Below are positions 55,106-63,745 of a stretch of 64,000 bases of DNA, in pieces. The stretch covers positions 62,001-126,000 of the forward strand of contig NZ_QKQS01000038.1 in assembly GCF_003226555.1 (NCBI RefSeq), in the 5' to 3' direction. Position 1 is the stretch's first letter. The number at the start of each line of letters is the position of its first letter. The stretch comes from Rhodopseudomonas palustris. GTDB lineage: Bacteria > Pseudomonadota > Alphaproteobacteria > Rhizobiales > Xanthobacteraceae. The notes beneath the pieces are model-generated. The model had not been told where the DNA came from. It ran no database searches and saw only the letters and a program-made list of their open reading frames with translations. A program made the translations under genes and the position numbers.

Positions 55106-55866
55106 GCGCCTCGGCCGGCCCGCGTAGAGTTCTCATCAGTTTCTCGGTCCTGATCGTCGCGGTGCTCGCGATGATCGCGCCTGCGCAGGCGCAAGACATC
55201 AGCATCAATCTCGGCGGCAACAGCCCCGGCGTCACCGAGCGCGCGATCCAGCTGATCGCATTGCTCACGGTGCTGTCGATCGCGCCGTCGATCCTGATCA
55301 TGATGACGTCGTTCACCCGGATCGTGGTGGTGCTGTCGCTGCTGCGCACCGCGCTCGGCACCGCCACCGCGCCGCCGAACTCGGTGATCATCGCGCTGGC
55401 GCTGTTCCTCACCGCTTTCGTGATGGGACCGACGCTGCAGAAATCCTATGACGACGGCATCAAGCCGCTGATCGCCAACGAGATCGGCGTCGACGACGCG
55501 CTGGTGCGGGCGTCCGGACCGCTGCGGATCTTCATGCAGAAGAACGTCCGCGAGAAGGACCTGAAGCTGTTCCTCGACCTGTCGGGCGAACCGCCGCCGG
55601 CGACGCCGGAAGACCTGTCGCTGCGCATCCTGATGCCGGCGTTCCTGATCTCGGAGCTGAAGCGCGCCTTCGAGATCGGCTTTCTGCTGTTCCTGCCGTT
55701 CCTGATCATCGACCTCGTGGTCGCCTCGATCCTGATGTCGATGGGCATGATGATGCTGCCGCCGGTGGTGGTGTCACTGCCGTTCAAGCTGATCTTCTTC
55801 GTGCTGGTCGACGGCTGGTCGCTGGTCGCGGGCAGTCTGGTGCAGAGCTACACCGGCGGCGGGTAG
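55102..55866 (+). CDS. fliP: Flagellar export gate protein FliP
   Basis: A 254-residue protein, GTG start overlapping the fliO stop. A signal peptide (FSVLIVAVLAMIAPAQAQ) is followed by four helices: IALLTVLSIAPSILIMMTSF, NSVIIALALFLTAFVMGPTL, AFEIGFLLFLPFLIIDLVVA and the C-terminal pair. The FTRIVVVLSLLRTALG and MLPPVVVSLPFKL motifs are FliP hallmarks. FliP forms the pentameric core of the export gate. Confidence 0.97.
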   Translation: MSASAGPRRVLISFSVLIVAVLAMIAPAQAQDISINLGGNSPGVTERAIQLIALLTVLSIAPSILIMMTSFTRIVVVLSLLRTALGTATAPPNSVIIALALFLTAFVMGPTLQKSYDDGIKPLIANEIGVDDALVRASGPLRIFMQKNVREKDLKLFLDLSGEPPPATPEDLSLRILMPAFLISELKRAFEIGFLLFLPFLIIDLVVASILMSMGMMMLPPVVVSLPFKLIFFVLVDGWSLVAGSLVQSYTGGG

Positions 55867-55906
55867 TTCGCCGACATCGAAGCTGCGGATGTCTCCCTCT
55901 CCACGG

Positions 55907-56004
55907 GTCATTCCGGGGCGCGCGCCGCAGGCGGGCGAACCCGGAATCTGGATCCACGGGCGCAGCGAGATTCCGGGTTCGCGCGACGCGCGCCCCGGAA
56001 TGAC
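55907..56004. repeat. CATTCCGG palindromic repeat, copy 5
   Basis: Inverted ends GTCATTCCGGGGCGCGCG and CGCGCCCCGGAATGAC. It lies between fliP and the convergent 1,234-residue protein gene, where it may act as a bidirectional terminator. Confidence 0.88.
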
Positions 56005-56054
56005 GAACGCGAGGCCGTGCGAGGCGCGGATCGTTCGCGTCCGGCGCGTTGCCG

Positions 56055-59000
56055 CTACCGCGTCGTCTGGATGACGCGGACTTTCGGCGGGATCTGGGGG
56101 AGCGAGCCGGTCGAGGTCATGTCGGCGCCGGGCGGGGTGGCGCGGGCGGATGCGTCGGGGAAGCGCTGCTTCATCTCGCGCAGGAAACCTTCCAGCGTAT
56201 CGACGCTGGCGGCCATCTTGGCGATCGCGGCGAACGCAGCGCTATTGCCGGCGGTCGGCTTGCTGGCGATGTCGAACGCGGCGCGGTCGGCCGGATCCGT
56301 CATCAGCGGTGCGAACTTCTCGCGGAAGCGATCGAGCCCGAGCGAATCCTCGGCCAGCGCGTAGCCGACCACGGCGCGGATCACGTCGCTCTTCTCCGCC
56401 GGCGACAGCGGGGTGAAATCCTTCCAGCGGTCGCCGAGATACAATTCGATCTGCTCGGAGGATTCGCGCCAGCGCCGCGCCGCCCAATAGATGTCGGAGC
56501 GCAGCCGGATCGCCTCGCGCCCGGCGATATTGCTGATGATGTCGAGCGCTAGGTCGTGGCGGCCGATGTCGCTCTGCGCCCGCGCCTCGAGCAGCAGTCG
56601 CTGCTGACGCAATTCACCGGCGAGATCGGCGATCCGCGACGAATGCAGCGCCGCGATCGCGCGGTCCGGCTTGCGGTTCATCAGATAGATCATCGCCAGC
56701 TTGGAGGCGACCTGCGCGCGGGCCGCGCCTTCGAGCCGCTTGTCGACCTGATATTGTAACAGCTCGCTGGCCTGATCGAGCAGATCGACCGCGACCAGCC
56801 GGTCGGCGAGCCTTCGGATCATCTCGTCGCCGCGGCGGCCGATCGGAGTTAGTTCGCGATACTCGTAGAACATCGCCAGCGCCTCGATCGGCGGCAGGCC
56901 GTCGCCCTTGGTGCCGAGGAAGATCTCCGAGAACAGCGCGCGGGAATCGTCCTGCGCCTTGCGGGCGGGCTCCGAGTTCGGCGCGAGCTGGGTCGCGACA
57001 CGCGCCGCCTGCAGCGAATCCTGATAGCGCCCGACGTCGGCGTACATCTTCGACAGCAATTGCTGGGTCTTCACTTCGAGCATATCGCCGCGCCAATTGA
57101 CCGACAGCCGCTCCAGCTCGGGCAGCGCCTCGGCCGCGGTCAGCTCGTCGCGCTTCATCCGCAGCAAGATATCGCGGAACCGGGCTTCGGCGGCGACCTG
57201 CCGGTCGGTCGAGGCCATCGCCTCCTTGTACTTCTTCAGCGCCTCCGGATCGCGGCCGAGCGCCTCGTCGAGCCAGCCGCGCATCAACGCGACCTGCGGC
57301 TTGATCTCCGGCGAGATGCCGGCCAGATCGAAATCGGAACTGAGCTTGGCGGCGCCGGCATAATCCCGCACCTCGAGCGAGGCGCGCATCGCGGCGGCGA
57401 GCACCGCGCGCTGGATGTCGAGCGGCAGCGCGGTGACGGCGAATTGCACGCTCTTCAGCTTCTCGCGCGCTTCCGGCCACTTGCCCTGCCGCGCCAGTGC
57501 CACGCCTTTCCACATCTGCGCGTCGTAGGTCGACGCAATCGCGGGATTGGCGACGTCCTTCAGCGTCTGGTCCGGCCGCCACATCAGCGCGCTGGCGGCG
57601 GCATGCCCCATCATCGCGGTGGCATCCTCCTGCCCCGGCTTGCTGGTCGACAGCGCCAGATCGAGGACGCCTTTGGCCTCCTGATACAGCCCGCGCGCCA
57701 TGTAGAACCGCGCCAGATCGAGCCGCGCCGGCAGCTTGTCGTCACCGCCCGCGACCGAGGCCGCGGCAAGCCGGGCGTCGAGTGCTTCGTTGAAGCTGCC
57801 GGTCTGATCCTTCTCCCACTGCCTGACGTCGAAGAACGGACGCTGGGCGACCGCATCCCCATTGGTCTCGGGCGCCGACGACAGCGTCAATCCACCGGGC
57901 CGCGTCAGCACCACCGCATCTGCGGTGGTCTCGACGCGGACGTCGTCGGATTTCAGATCAATCACCACGCCGTGGATCGATTCCAGCAGGCTGAACTCGA
58001 CGAAGTTCTGGCGCTTGATGAAACCGCGCGGCGGCGGCAGCGCCGTCACCACCGTCAGCGTGTCGCCGGCGTCGGGATCGACGAGATTCTGCACCTGACC
58101 GCGCGCCGGCAACGCCACCGACACGCTGGCGCGGCCCGGATCGGCAATATTACGCACCGCGACCAGCGGCCGCGATGCCGAGCGCCCCGCATCGGCGAGG
58201 ATCACCGACCAGCTCCGGCCGGAGCCATCTTCTTCGCCGAGCGTCGCGATCTGCGGCCGGTTGAGCCGAATGCGGATCGCCTGGCCGTTGGCCAGCGGCA
58301 CTCTGCTGGCATCGGCGACCACGGCGCTGCCTTCACGGCGGATCGCCGACAGATCGAATGGCGCGGTGTTGTCGAGCACCAGCCACAGCGCGTCGCCGCG
58401 ACGGAACAGCGCCGCCGGCGTCGGCACGGCAAACGCGAAGCTCAGATGCAGGCCGTCGTTTTGCATTTGGGCTTCGACCGGGCGTGCCGAGTTCGAGACA
58501 GCCGGCTTGGCCGGTTCGGCCGCCGCGGGCTGCGTCTCTGCAGGCGCGGTGCTCGGCGGAGCGATGCTCGGTGCAGCAGGGCGAGGCGCCGCGGCAGCGA
58601 CGGCGCTCCGGCTGTCCTTGGCGGGCGGGCCGGCGAGCGACGGCGTCACCGCGGGACCGGCCGCCGACGGCGACGGCGCGGGAACGGACACAACGGGCGC
58701 AGGCTGCGGTCCGGCAGGCGTGGCCGGCTTCATCGCTTTGGCTTCCGCGGAAGCCGGCGCCGCGTGAGCATCCGCGTGATGACCGGCGTCCTTGGCTTCC
58801 GCCTTTTGGCCGCCCTCCTTCTTGGCATCCTGCTTCAGGATCTCGGCCTGCAACGCCTTCGGGTCCAGCTTGCCGACCTCGGGCAGCTTCAACGCGGACG
58901 GCCCCATGGTCTGCGGCGCATCCGATCCGGTGGGCTGGAAGCCGACGTCGATGATGAAGTTCTTTTCCTCGCGGAACGAATGCACGTCGGCGCCGCCGAT

Positions 59001-59759
59001 CAGCGTGAAGTCGACCGAGGAATTGCCGCCGTTGATGGCCTGGGAGATCGAGGCGACGCTCGGCGGCGATGCGAGCTGCGCATCGGCGAGGTCGAAGGTC
59101 AGCGGCGTGTTGAACTGCACGCTGAGCTTGCGGTCGGTCGTGGTCGACGACACCCGCACGTCGGGTGGGACTTCGAACACGTAACGCACGAAAGTCGGCT
59201 GCACCGAGGTCCGGACCCGGATCGGCGGTCGCTTCTTGACTTCGGCGGCGGCGCGCTGCGCTCGCAACGCGCGCTCGGCGGCGCGGGCACGTTCGGCGAG
59301 TTCCTTGACCACGTCGGCCGGCAATCCCGGCGGCGCACCAGTCCAGGTCTCCGGCAGCAGATCGACGAACATTCGCTCGCCGGCGGCCATCGCGTTAACG
59401 GTGAGTTTGCGCGTCAGCGCCAGACGGATCGCGTAGCCGTCCGGATCGATGCGCGCCGAGCCGATATAACCGGGTGCGGAATCGGCCAGTTTGTCGACTG
59501 GAATGTCGACCGGGCGCTTGAAGCGGATCACGACGATCAAGCCGGCGGTGGCAACGTCGGACTCGACGTCTTCGGCGAGCTTGAGCAGCAGCCGGCCGTA
59601 ACCGCCCTTTGCTTCGAAGCTGGCTTCGCCGCGGACCTGCGCTGTGGCCGGCTGTGCGGTCAGCGCGGCGGCGATCAGCAGCGCGAGCGCAAGGCAGAAC
59701 CTTGCGACGCGCCCGACCAGCGCCTGTGACCAAACTCCAGCGGCAGCCATTCGCGCCAT
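56055..59759 (-). CDS. Large exported repeat (TPR-like) protein in the flagellar cluster
   Basis: A 1,234-residue protein with a signal peptide (residues about 12-40, ending AQPATAQV). Residues 45-330 are beta-rich, with VIRFKRPVDIPVDKLADSAP and VRVSSTTTDRKLSVQFNTPL, resembling AMIN-type periplasmic domains. Residues 345-450 are a Pro/Ala linker, then a second beta-rich part. From about 640 to the end it is helical and TPR-like: ARFYMARGLYQEAKGVLDLA, YADVGRYQDSLQAARVATQL, MIYLMNRKPDRAIAALHSSR. ATG 59759 or 59750 is the likely start. The function is unknown; its position between fliP and motE suggests a periplasmic motility role. Confidence 0.78.
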   Translation of the reverse strand: MARMAAAGVWSQALVGRVARFCLALALLIAAALTAQPATAQVRGEASFEAKGGYGRLLLKLAEDVESDVATAGLIVVIRFKRPVDIPVDKLADSAPGYIGSARIDPDGYAIRLALTRKLTVNAMAAGERMFVDLLPETWTGAPPGLPADVVKELAERARAAERALRAQRAAAEVKKRPPIRVRTSVQPTFVRYVFEVPPDVRVSSTTTDRKLSVQFNTPLTFDLADAQLASPPSVASISQAINGGNSSVDFTLIGGADVHSFREEKNFIIDVGFQPTGSDAPQTMGPSALKLPEVGKLDPKALQAEILKQDAKKEGGQKAEAKDAGHHADAHAAPASAEAKAMKPATPAGPQPAPVVSVPAPSPSAAGPAVTPSLAGPPAKDSRSAVAAAAPRPAAPSIAPPSTAPAETQPAAAEPAKPAVSNSARPVEAQMQNDGLHLSFAFAVPTPAALFRRGDALWLVLDNTAPFDLSAIRREGSAVVADASRVPLANGQAIRIRLNRPQIATLGEEDGSGRSWSVILADAGRSASRPLVAVRNIADPGRASVSVALPARGQVQNLVDPDAGDTLTVVTALPPPRGFIKRQNFVEFSLLESIHGVVIDLKSDDVRVETTADAVVLTRPGGLTLSSAPETNGDAVAQRPFFDVRQWEKDQTGSFNEALDARLAAASVAGGDDKLPARLDLARFYMARGLYQEAKGVLDLALSTSKPGQEDATAMMGHAAASALMWRPDQTLKDVANPAIASTYDAQMWKGVALARQGKWPEAREKLKSVQFAVTALPLDIQRAVLAAAMRASLEVRDYAGAAKLSSDFDLAGISPEIKPQVALMRGWLDEALGRDPEALKKYKEAMASTDRQVAAEARFRDILLRMKRDELTAAEALPELERLSVNWRGDMLEVKTQQLLSKMYADVGRYQDSLQAARVATQLAPNSEPARKAQDDSRALFSEIFLGTKGDGLPPIEALAMFYEYRELTPIGRRGDEMIRRLADRLVAVDLLDQASELLQYQVDKRLEGAARAQVASKLAMIYLMNRKPDRAIAALHSSRIADLAGELRQQRLLLEARAQSDIGRHDLALDIISNIAGREAIRLRSDIYWAARRWRESSEQIELYLGDRWKDFTPLSPAEKSDVIRAVVGYALAEDSLGLDRFREKFAPLMTDPADRAAFDIASKPTAGNSAAFAAIAKMAASVDTLEGFLREMKQRFPDASARATPPGADMTSTGSLPQIPPKVRVIQTTR

Positions 59760-60139
59760 CCGTCGTATCTTTCGGTCAACGACCCCGTCGCCGACCGATT
59801 CAGAGCGGCTTCGCCGCTCGCCATCAATACACAGTTCGAGCATGCGATCGGGCGCGGCGGAAGCGCGCAGAACCGCAGCCTGCCGCCACTAGGGCATAGA
59901 AGCTGTTAACGGTGGTTTAACCTTCGTGCGACGTTGCGGCGGCCCGCTGCGCTCGATGCTCGGCCGCGCACAGATTGCTGCACCGAACGCCTCTTCAATC
60001 AGTGATTTAGATTGTCGGCATAGACACGTTTTTGATAGTAGTGAGCGAGTGCGGAGCGCAACCACCTGAGGCCGTCCATCCGCCGACGTCCCACGAACGA
60101 GAGACGCGCCCCCCAATCTCCAACCTGTCCGACCACGCC
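59760..60139. other. Divergent gap between the large repeat protein and the GrlR-like gene
   Basis: 380 bp with no credible gene. The frame upstream of 60140 (from 60032) lacks a ribosome site. No operator was recognised. Confidence 0.45.
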
Positions 60140-60469
60140 ATGCTGCTGAAGGGTCTCTACAAGGTCGAATTCGAAACGCCACGCCGCAAGGCGGTGGGCG
60201 TGGTCTTCGCGTCCGACGGCCGGCTTCACGGCGGCAGTTCGGCGTTCGCCTATATCGGCGCGTTCGAACAGAGCGGCCAGACGATCCACGGCACCATCAC
60301 GGCGCGCAGACATACCGTCGACCCGGCGATCCAATCGGTGTTCGGCGTGGACGACGTCCGCGTCGACTTCCACGGCTCGACGATCGGCGACTACGCGCAG
60401 GTCGAGGGGGTGGCCGCTCAAGCGCCTTCGCTGGGCTTCAAGGCAGTACTGACGCGGATCAGCGGGTAG
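60140..60469 (+). CDS. GrlR-like small regulator
   Basis: A 109-residue protein: MLLKGLYKVEFETPRRKAVG, then GRLHGGSSAFAYIGAFEQSG, QTIHGTITARRHT. The lxGGxxxfxYxGxy pattern matches GrlR, a lipocalin-like protein that in enteropathogens blocks the type III secretion activator GrlA. Similar genes are scattered in Rhizobiales without a GrlA partner. ATG 60140 starts at the family N-terminus; no clear ribosome site. It sits alone on the plus strand inside the flagellar series, so a regulatory role in motility is only a guess. Confidence 0.68.
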   Translation: MLLKGLYKVEFETPRRKAVGVVFASDGRLHGGSSAFAYIGAFEQSGQTIHGTITARRHTVDPAIQSVFGVDDVRVDFHGSTIGDYAQVEGVAAQAPSLGFKAVLTRISG

Positions 60470-60491
60470 CTCGCGATACCGGCGGCGCCCG

Positions 60492-61253
60492 TCAGGGACG
60501 CGGCACCGGCCGGCCTTCGATCTTCGGCAGCACCGCGGTCGAAGCCACCGAAGCCTTGCCGGTCGCGCGGCGGGCCATTTCCACGGTGAGCTTCTCGGCG
60601 GCTTCCGCCGTCATCAGCCCGAGGATGTCGGACATCTTGCGCGGGGCGATCTGTGTGGCGATCTCGATCAGCACCGGCATTTCAAGGCGATCGAAGATCT
60701 TGGCAGCGTCCTTCGGCTTCATTGCCTCGTACATCGTGACGATGCCCTTGAAGCGCGCCGCCTCGGCTTCCGACTTCTCCTCGGTCGCCTTGCCGATCTG
60801 GCCCTCGGTCTGCTTCATCTCCTGGACCTTGGATTCGATCCGCTTCTCCGCCGCCTTGAGCAGGCTTTCGCGAATTTCGACTTCGCGGGCGCGGGCGTCG
60901 AGTTCCTGACGGCGCGCCTGCAGCCGCTCCAGGATGGCGCGTTCGGAAGCTGAGATCGGCGGCGTCTCCGGCTCGGCCTCGGCCGGCTTGGTCTCTTCCG
61001 GCGGCGCGACAACAGGCTTGGGCTCTTCTTTCTTCTTCGGCTCGCCGTGAACCGAGCCGGTGATGTCGGGATCGATCGGCTTCCGTCCGGGGAAGTTCAG
61101 GTTCTCCTGGGCCCATGACGGCTTGGTCGCGTTCGGATCGTAATCGAACACGTAGCCGCCATCGAGCACCAGTCCGGCGATCTTCAGCACCGCGAGGCCG
61201 AAGACCGCGACCAGCACCACCGGCAGGATGCGGATGTCCCGGAATGCGTTCAT
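60492..61253 (-). CDS. motE: MotE-type flagellar motility protein
   Basis: A 253-residue protein with an N-terminal helix/signal (ILPVVLVAVFGLAVLKIAGL), a charged linker, a coiled coil at about 105-170 (SERAILERLQARRQELDARA), and a C-terminal MgtE-N-like domain (DAAKIFDRLEMPVLIEIATQ, IAPRKMSDILGLMTAEAAEK). In Sinorhizobium MotE is a periplasmic chaperone for the motility protein MotC. Its ATG overlaps the DUF6468 stop by 4 bp. Confidence 0.88.
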   Translation of the reverse strand: MNAFRDIRILPVVLVAVFGLAVLKIAGLVLDGGYVFDYDPNATKPSWAQENLNFPGRKPIDPDITGSVHGEPKKKEEPKPVVAPPEETKPAEAEPETPPISASERAILERLQARRQELDARAREVEIRESLLKAAEKRIESKVQEMKQTEGQIGKATEEKSEAEAARFKGIVTMYEAMKPKDAAKIFDRLEMPVLIEIATQIAPRKMSDILGLMTAEAAEKLTVEMARRATGKASVASTAVLPKIEGRPVPRP

Positions 61254-61675
61254 GCAGCCAAGCCGTTTTGTCGCCTACGCTCCGCAAAAGCCTGCGCCGC
61301 CGCCGCATTGGCCTGCGCCGCCGATACCGGCTGCTGTTCGCCCGCCGGCCGCGCCGCCGCGACGATCTTCGACAACCGCCGGAGCACGTTGTCGCCCTCG
61401 CCGAGCTGCTTCTTGAGCTGATCGGACAGCGCCGAGGCGGCGGCGATGTCGCGGCCGAGGTTCTCGTTGACCTCACGCACCGTGAGTTTGAGGCCGCCGA
61501 TCGCGCGCTCGGCGATCTCGGTGACGGTGATCAATTCGCCGATCGTCGCCTTCAGCGACGCTTCGTCGGCCTTCAGCCGCAGCAGCCGCTTGTTGAGCAG
61601 CCAACAATACGCGACGGTGATGAGCAGCAGCACGGCGACCAGGCTTTCGATCACGATTGCGAAGGTGTGGCTCAT
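61250..61675 (-). CDS. DUF6468 flagellar-cluster protein
   Basis: A 141-residue protein with one N-terminal membrane helix (FAIVIESLVAVLLLITVAYC) and a helical remainder with coiled-coil character (LKADEASLKATIGELITVTE, LSDQLKKQLGEGDNVLRRLS), ending in an Ala/Arg/Gln-rich tail. DUF6468 proteins are typically found between fliM and motE in alphaproteobacteria and have no known function. It overlaps both neighbours by 4 bp (ATGA), implying coupled translation and likely participation in the motor. Confidence 0.8.
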   Translation of the reverse strand: MSHTFAIVIESLVAVLLLITVAYCWLLNKRLLRLKADEASLKATIGELITVTEIAERAIGGLKLTVREVNENLGRDIAAASALSDQLKKQLGEGDNVLRRLSKIVAAARPAGEQQPVSAAQANAAAAQAFAERRRQNGLAA

Positions 61676-62874
61676 TGTGCCTCCATCATTTTGCTCTGCT
61701 CGTCGGTGCGCTCGAACATCGCGTAGGTCGTCAGCGGCCTACGCAACGGCTTGGTGACGCGGATCGCGACGCGATCGCCGACCCTGCCCATCCGGCCCTC
61801 GGTCAACGTCACGTTGCCGCAGCGAACCGCCACGGTGGCGTCGGCGCTGAGTTCGAGTGGCAGGGTGTCGCCGACCTGCAGCGCCATCAATTGGCGCAGC
61901 GGCAGCTCGGCTTCGTACAGCACCGCATCGACCGAAATATCGGCCTGCACGATCTCGGTGGCGAGGTGACCTTCCCAGACCTGATCACGGCCGAATTTTT
62001 CGCCCATGAACATCTGCATCAACACGCCGCGGATCGGTTCGATCGTGGCGTATGGCAGCAGCAGCTCGATGTTGCCGCCGCGGTCTTCCATGTCGATGTG
62101 CAAGCGGACCAGGATCGCGGCGTTGGCGGGCCGGCTGATCGCGGCGAAACGCGGATTGGTTTCGAGCCGGTCGATCGAGAACGACACTGGCGACAGCGGC
62201 CGGAACGCCTGCTCGGCGTCGGCCAGCACCACTTCCAGCAGCCGCTTCACCAGATTGGTTTCGATCGTGGTGTAGGGACGTCCCTCGATGCGCAGCGCCG
62301 CCTGGCCACGGCGGCCACCGAGCAACACGTCGATCATCGAATAGATCAGGCTGGAGTCGACGGTGGCGAGCCCGAAGTTCTGCCACTCCTCGGCCTTGAA
62401 CACGCACAGCACCGCCGGCAGCGGGATCGAGTTCATATAGTCGCCGAACCGGACCGAGGTGATGCGGTCGAGCGAGACTTCGACGTTGTCGGAGGTGAAA
62501 TTGCGCAAGCTCGTCGTCATCAACCGCACCAGGCGGTCGAACACGATTTCGAGCATCGGCAGACGCTCGTAGGAGACCATCGCCGAGTCGATGATCGCGC
62601 GAATGCCGGAGTTCTCGTCGAGGTGTACCTCGCCGACGCTGAAGCCGAGGAGATTGTCGATCTCCTCCTGCGACAGCACCCGCTCGCCGCCGTTCTTGCC
62701 GCCGCCGAGATCGCGGCCGCCATCCTCGACCATGGCGGCCCATTGCTCCGCCATCGTCCCGGTGAGTTCGTTCTCCGCTGCCGCCTTCGCCGCGGCCTCG
62801 GGATCCTCCGAGGCCATGGAGGCTTCCCATTGGGCGGCAATTGCGTCCTGGTCGAGTTGGTCCTGGCCGGCCAT
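61672..62874 (-). CDS. fliM: Flagellar motor switch protein FliM
   Basis: A 400-residue C-ring protein. It begins MAGQDQLDQDAIAAQWEASM, then an N-terminal acidic stretch, a middle CheC-like domain (LPMLEIVFDRLVRLMTTSLR, YMNSIPLPAVLCVFKAEEWQ, GLATVDSSLIYSMIDVLLGG) and a SpoA domain (LPLRQLMALQVGDTLPLELS). The conserved EIDNLLG is present (SQEEIDNLLGFSV). It binds CheY-P and reverses the motor. fliL lies just upstream. Confidence 0.97.
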   Translation of the reverse strand: MAGQDQLDQDAIAAQWEASMASEDPEAAAKAAAENELTGTMAEQWAAMVEDGGRDLGGGKNGGERVLSQEEIDNLLGFSVGEVHLDENSGIRAIIDSAMVSYERLPMLEIVFDRLVRLMTTSLRNFTSDNVEVSLDRITSVRFGDYMNSIPLPAVLCVFKAEEWQNFGLATVDSSLIYSMIDVLLGGRRGQAALRIEGRPYTTIETNLVKRLLEVVLADAEQAFRPLSPVSFSIDRLETNPRFAAISRPANAAILVRLHIDMEDRGGNIELLLPYATIEPIRGVLMQMFMGEKFGRDQVWEGHLATEIVQADISVDAVLYEAELPLRQLMALQVGDTLPLELSADATVAVRCGNVTLTEGRMGRVGDRVAIRVTKPLRRPLTTYAMFERTDEQSKMMEAQ

Positions 62875-62881
62875 GCTCAGC

Positions 62882-63397
62882 TCACTGCACCAGTACTTCC
62901 TTGAACAACACCGCCGACACCTGCGCGGGTGCAACCGCCAGGTTGACGCGCCGGGTCAGTTCCTCCTTCATCCGAAACATCCCGACCGAACCGTTGAGAT
63001 CGCCGGAACGCAGCTCGCGCAAGTAAGTCTGAAACAGGTCGGTGATCCGCGGCATGTTCGGCTTGATCTGTTCGGCCACCTTCTCGTCCTTCACCTCGAG
63101 AACGACCTTGGCCTTGAGATATTGCACCCGCTCGCCCGGCTGGCCGGCGAGGTTGACCATGATCTCCGGCACTTCGACGAAGTTCGGCGGCTTCACTTCC
63201 TTGGCGGCTTCGGCCTGGTGGGCATCTTCGCCGTGCCCCGCGAACAGGAAGAAATATGCGCCGCCGCCGCCGAGCAGCAGCACGGCCGCAGCGGCGATGA
63301 TGATGATCAGCTTCTTCTTGCTCTTCGGCGCTCCGCCTTCACCGGCTTCGGCGCCTTCTTCCGGTTTCTCTGCGTCCGCCATCGGCCGAATCGCCAT
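62882..63397 (-). CDS. fliL: Flagellar basal body-associated protein FliL
   Basis: A 171-residue inner-membrane protein: N-terminal cytosolic Lys/Glu-rich part, transmembrane helix LIIIIAAAAVLLLGGGGAYF, and a periplasmic FliL domain (VEVPEIMVNLAGQPGERVQY, LKAKVVLEVKDEKVAEQIKP, DLFQTYLRELRSGDLNGSVG). FliL supports the stator and torque output. ATGs at 63397 and 63382 are possible. It ends 7 bp before fliM. Confidence 0.95.
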   Translation of the reverse strand: MAIRPMADAEKPEEGAEAGEGGAPKSKKKLIIIIAAAAVLLLGGGGAYFFLFAGHGEDAHQAEAAKEVKPPNFVEVPEIMVNLAGQPGERVQYLKAKVVLEVKDEKVAEQIKPNMPRITDLFQTYLRELRSGDLNGSVGMFRMKEELTRRVNLAVAPAQVSAVLFKEVLVQ

Positions 63398-63745
63398 GTC
63401 CTAAAAAAAGCGAGCCGCAGCCGGGGCGAACCGTAAACGCGAGACTAACGCCGCCAGCGCCCAAGGCTCTGATGACACGACGCTATGGCGCAATGGTTAA
63501 CGGAACCTTTCCAAGCGGCCGCAGCTAGGAAGAATTTGCCGGCCGGTATGGTCAACAAGTCCTTTATTGCCGCCTGCGCGACCCGCTTAAAATTATCAAG
63601 CCACTGAAATTTATTGATTTTTAGATTTGGCACGAGGTTCGCAAGAGCTTCCGTGAACCGCACGCTTGGGAGAGCACCTGCGGTTCGCACGATCCGCCAC
63701 CGGTCTGGGAGGGCTTGGCGGCGGATCATTGAAGGGAGAACCACC
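63398..63745. other. Divergent promoter region between fliL and flgF
   Basis: 348 bp, with an AT-rich centre around 63580-63640. It contains the candidate sigma-54 promoter of flgF. A minus-strand frame (63445-63777) overlaps flgF and is rejected. Confidence 0.5.
63628..63643 (+). promoter_or_regulatory. Candidate sigma-54 promoter of flgF
   Basis: TGGCACGAGGTTCGCA matches TGGCAC-N5-TTGC except for one base (TCGC), with the invariant GG-N10-GC spacing. It is about 100 bp upstream of the flgF ATG. Confidence 0.5.

Noticed and set aside
57060-59729. 889-codon plus-strand open frame over the large repeat protein
   Set aside because: It is an antisense shadow. The minus-strand frame has a signal peptide and recognisable repeats.
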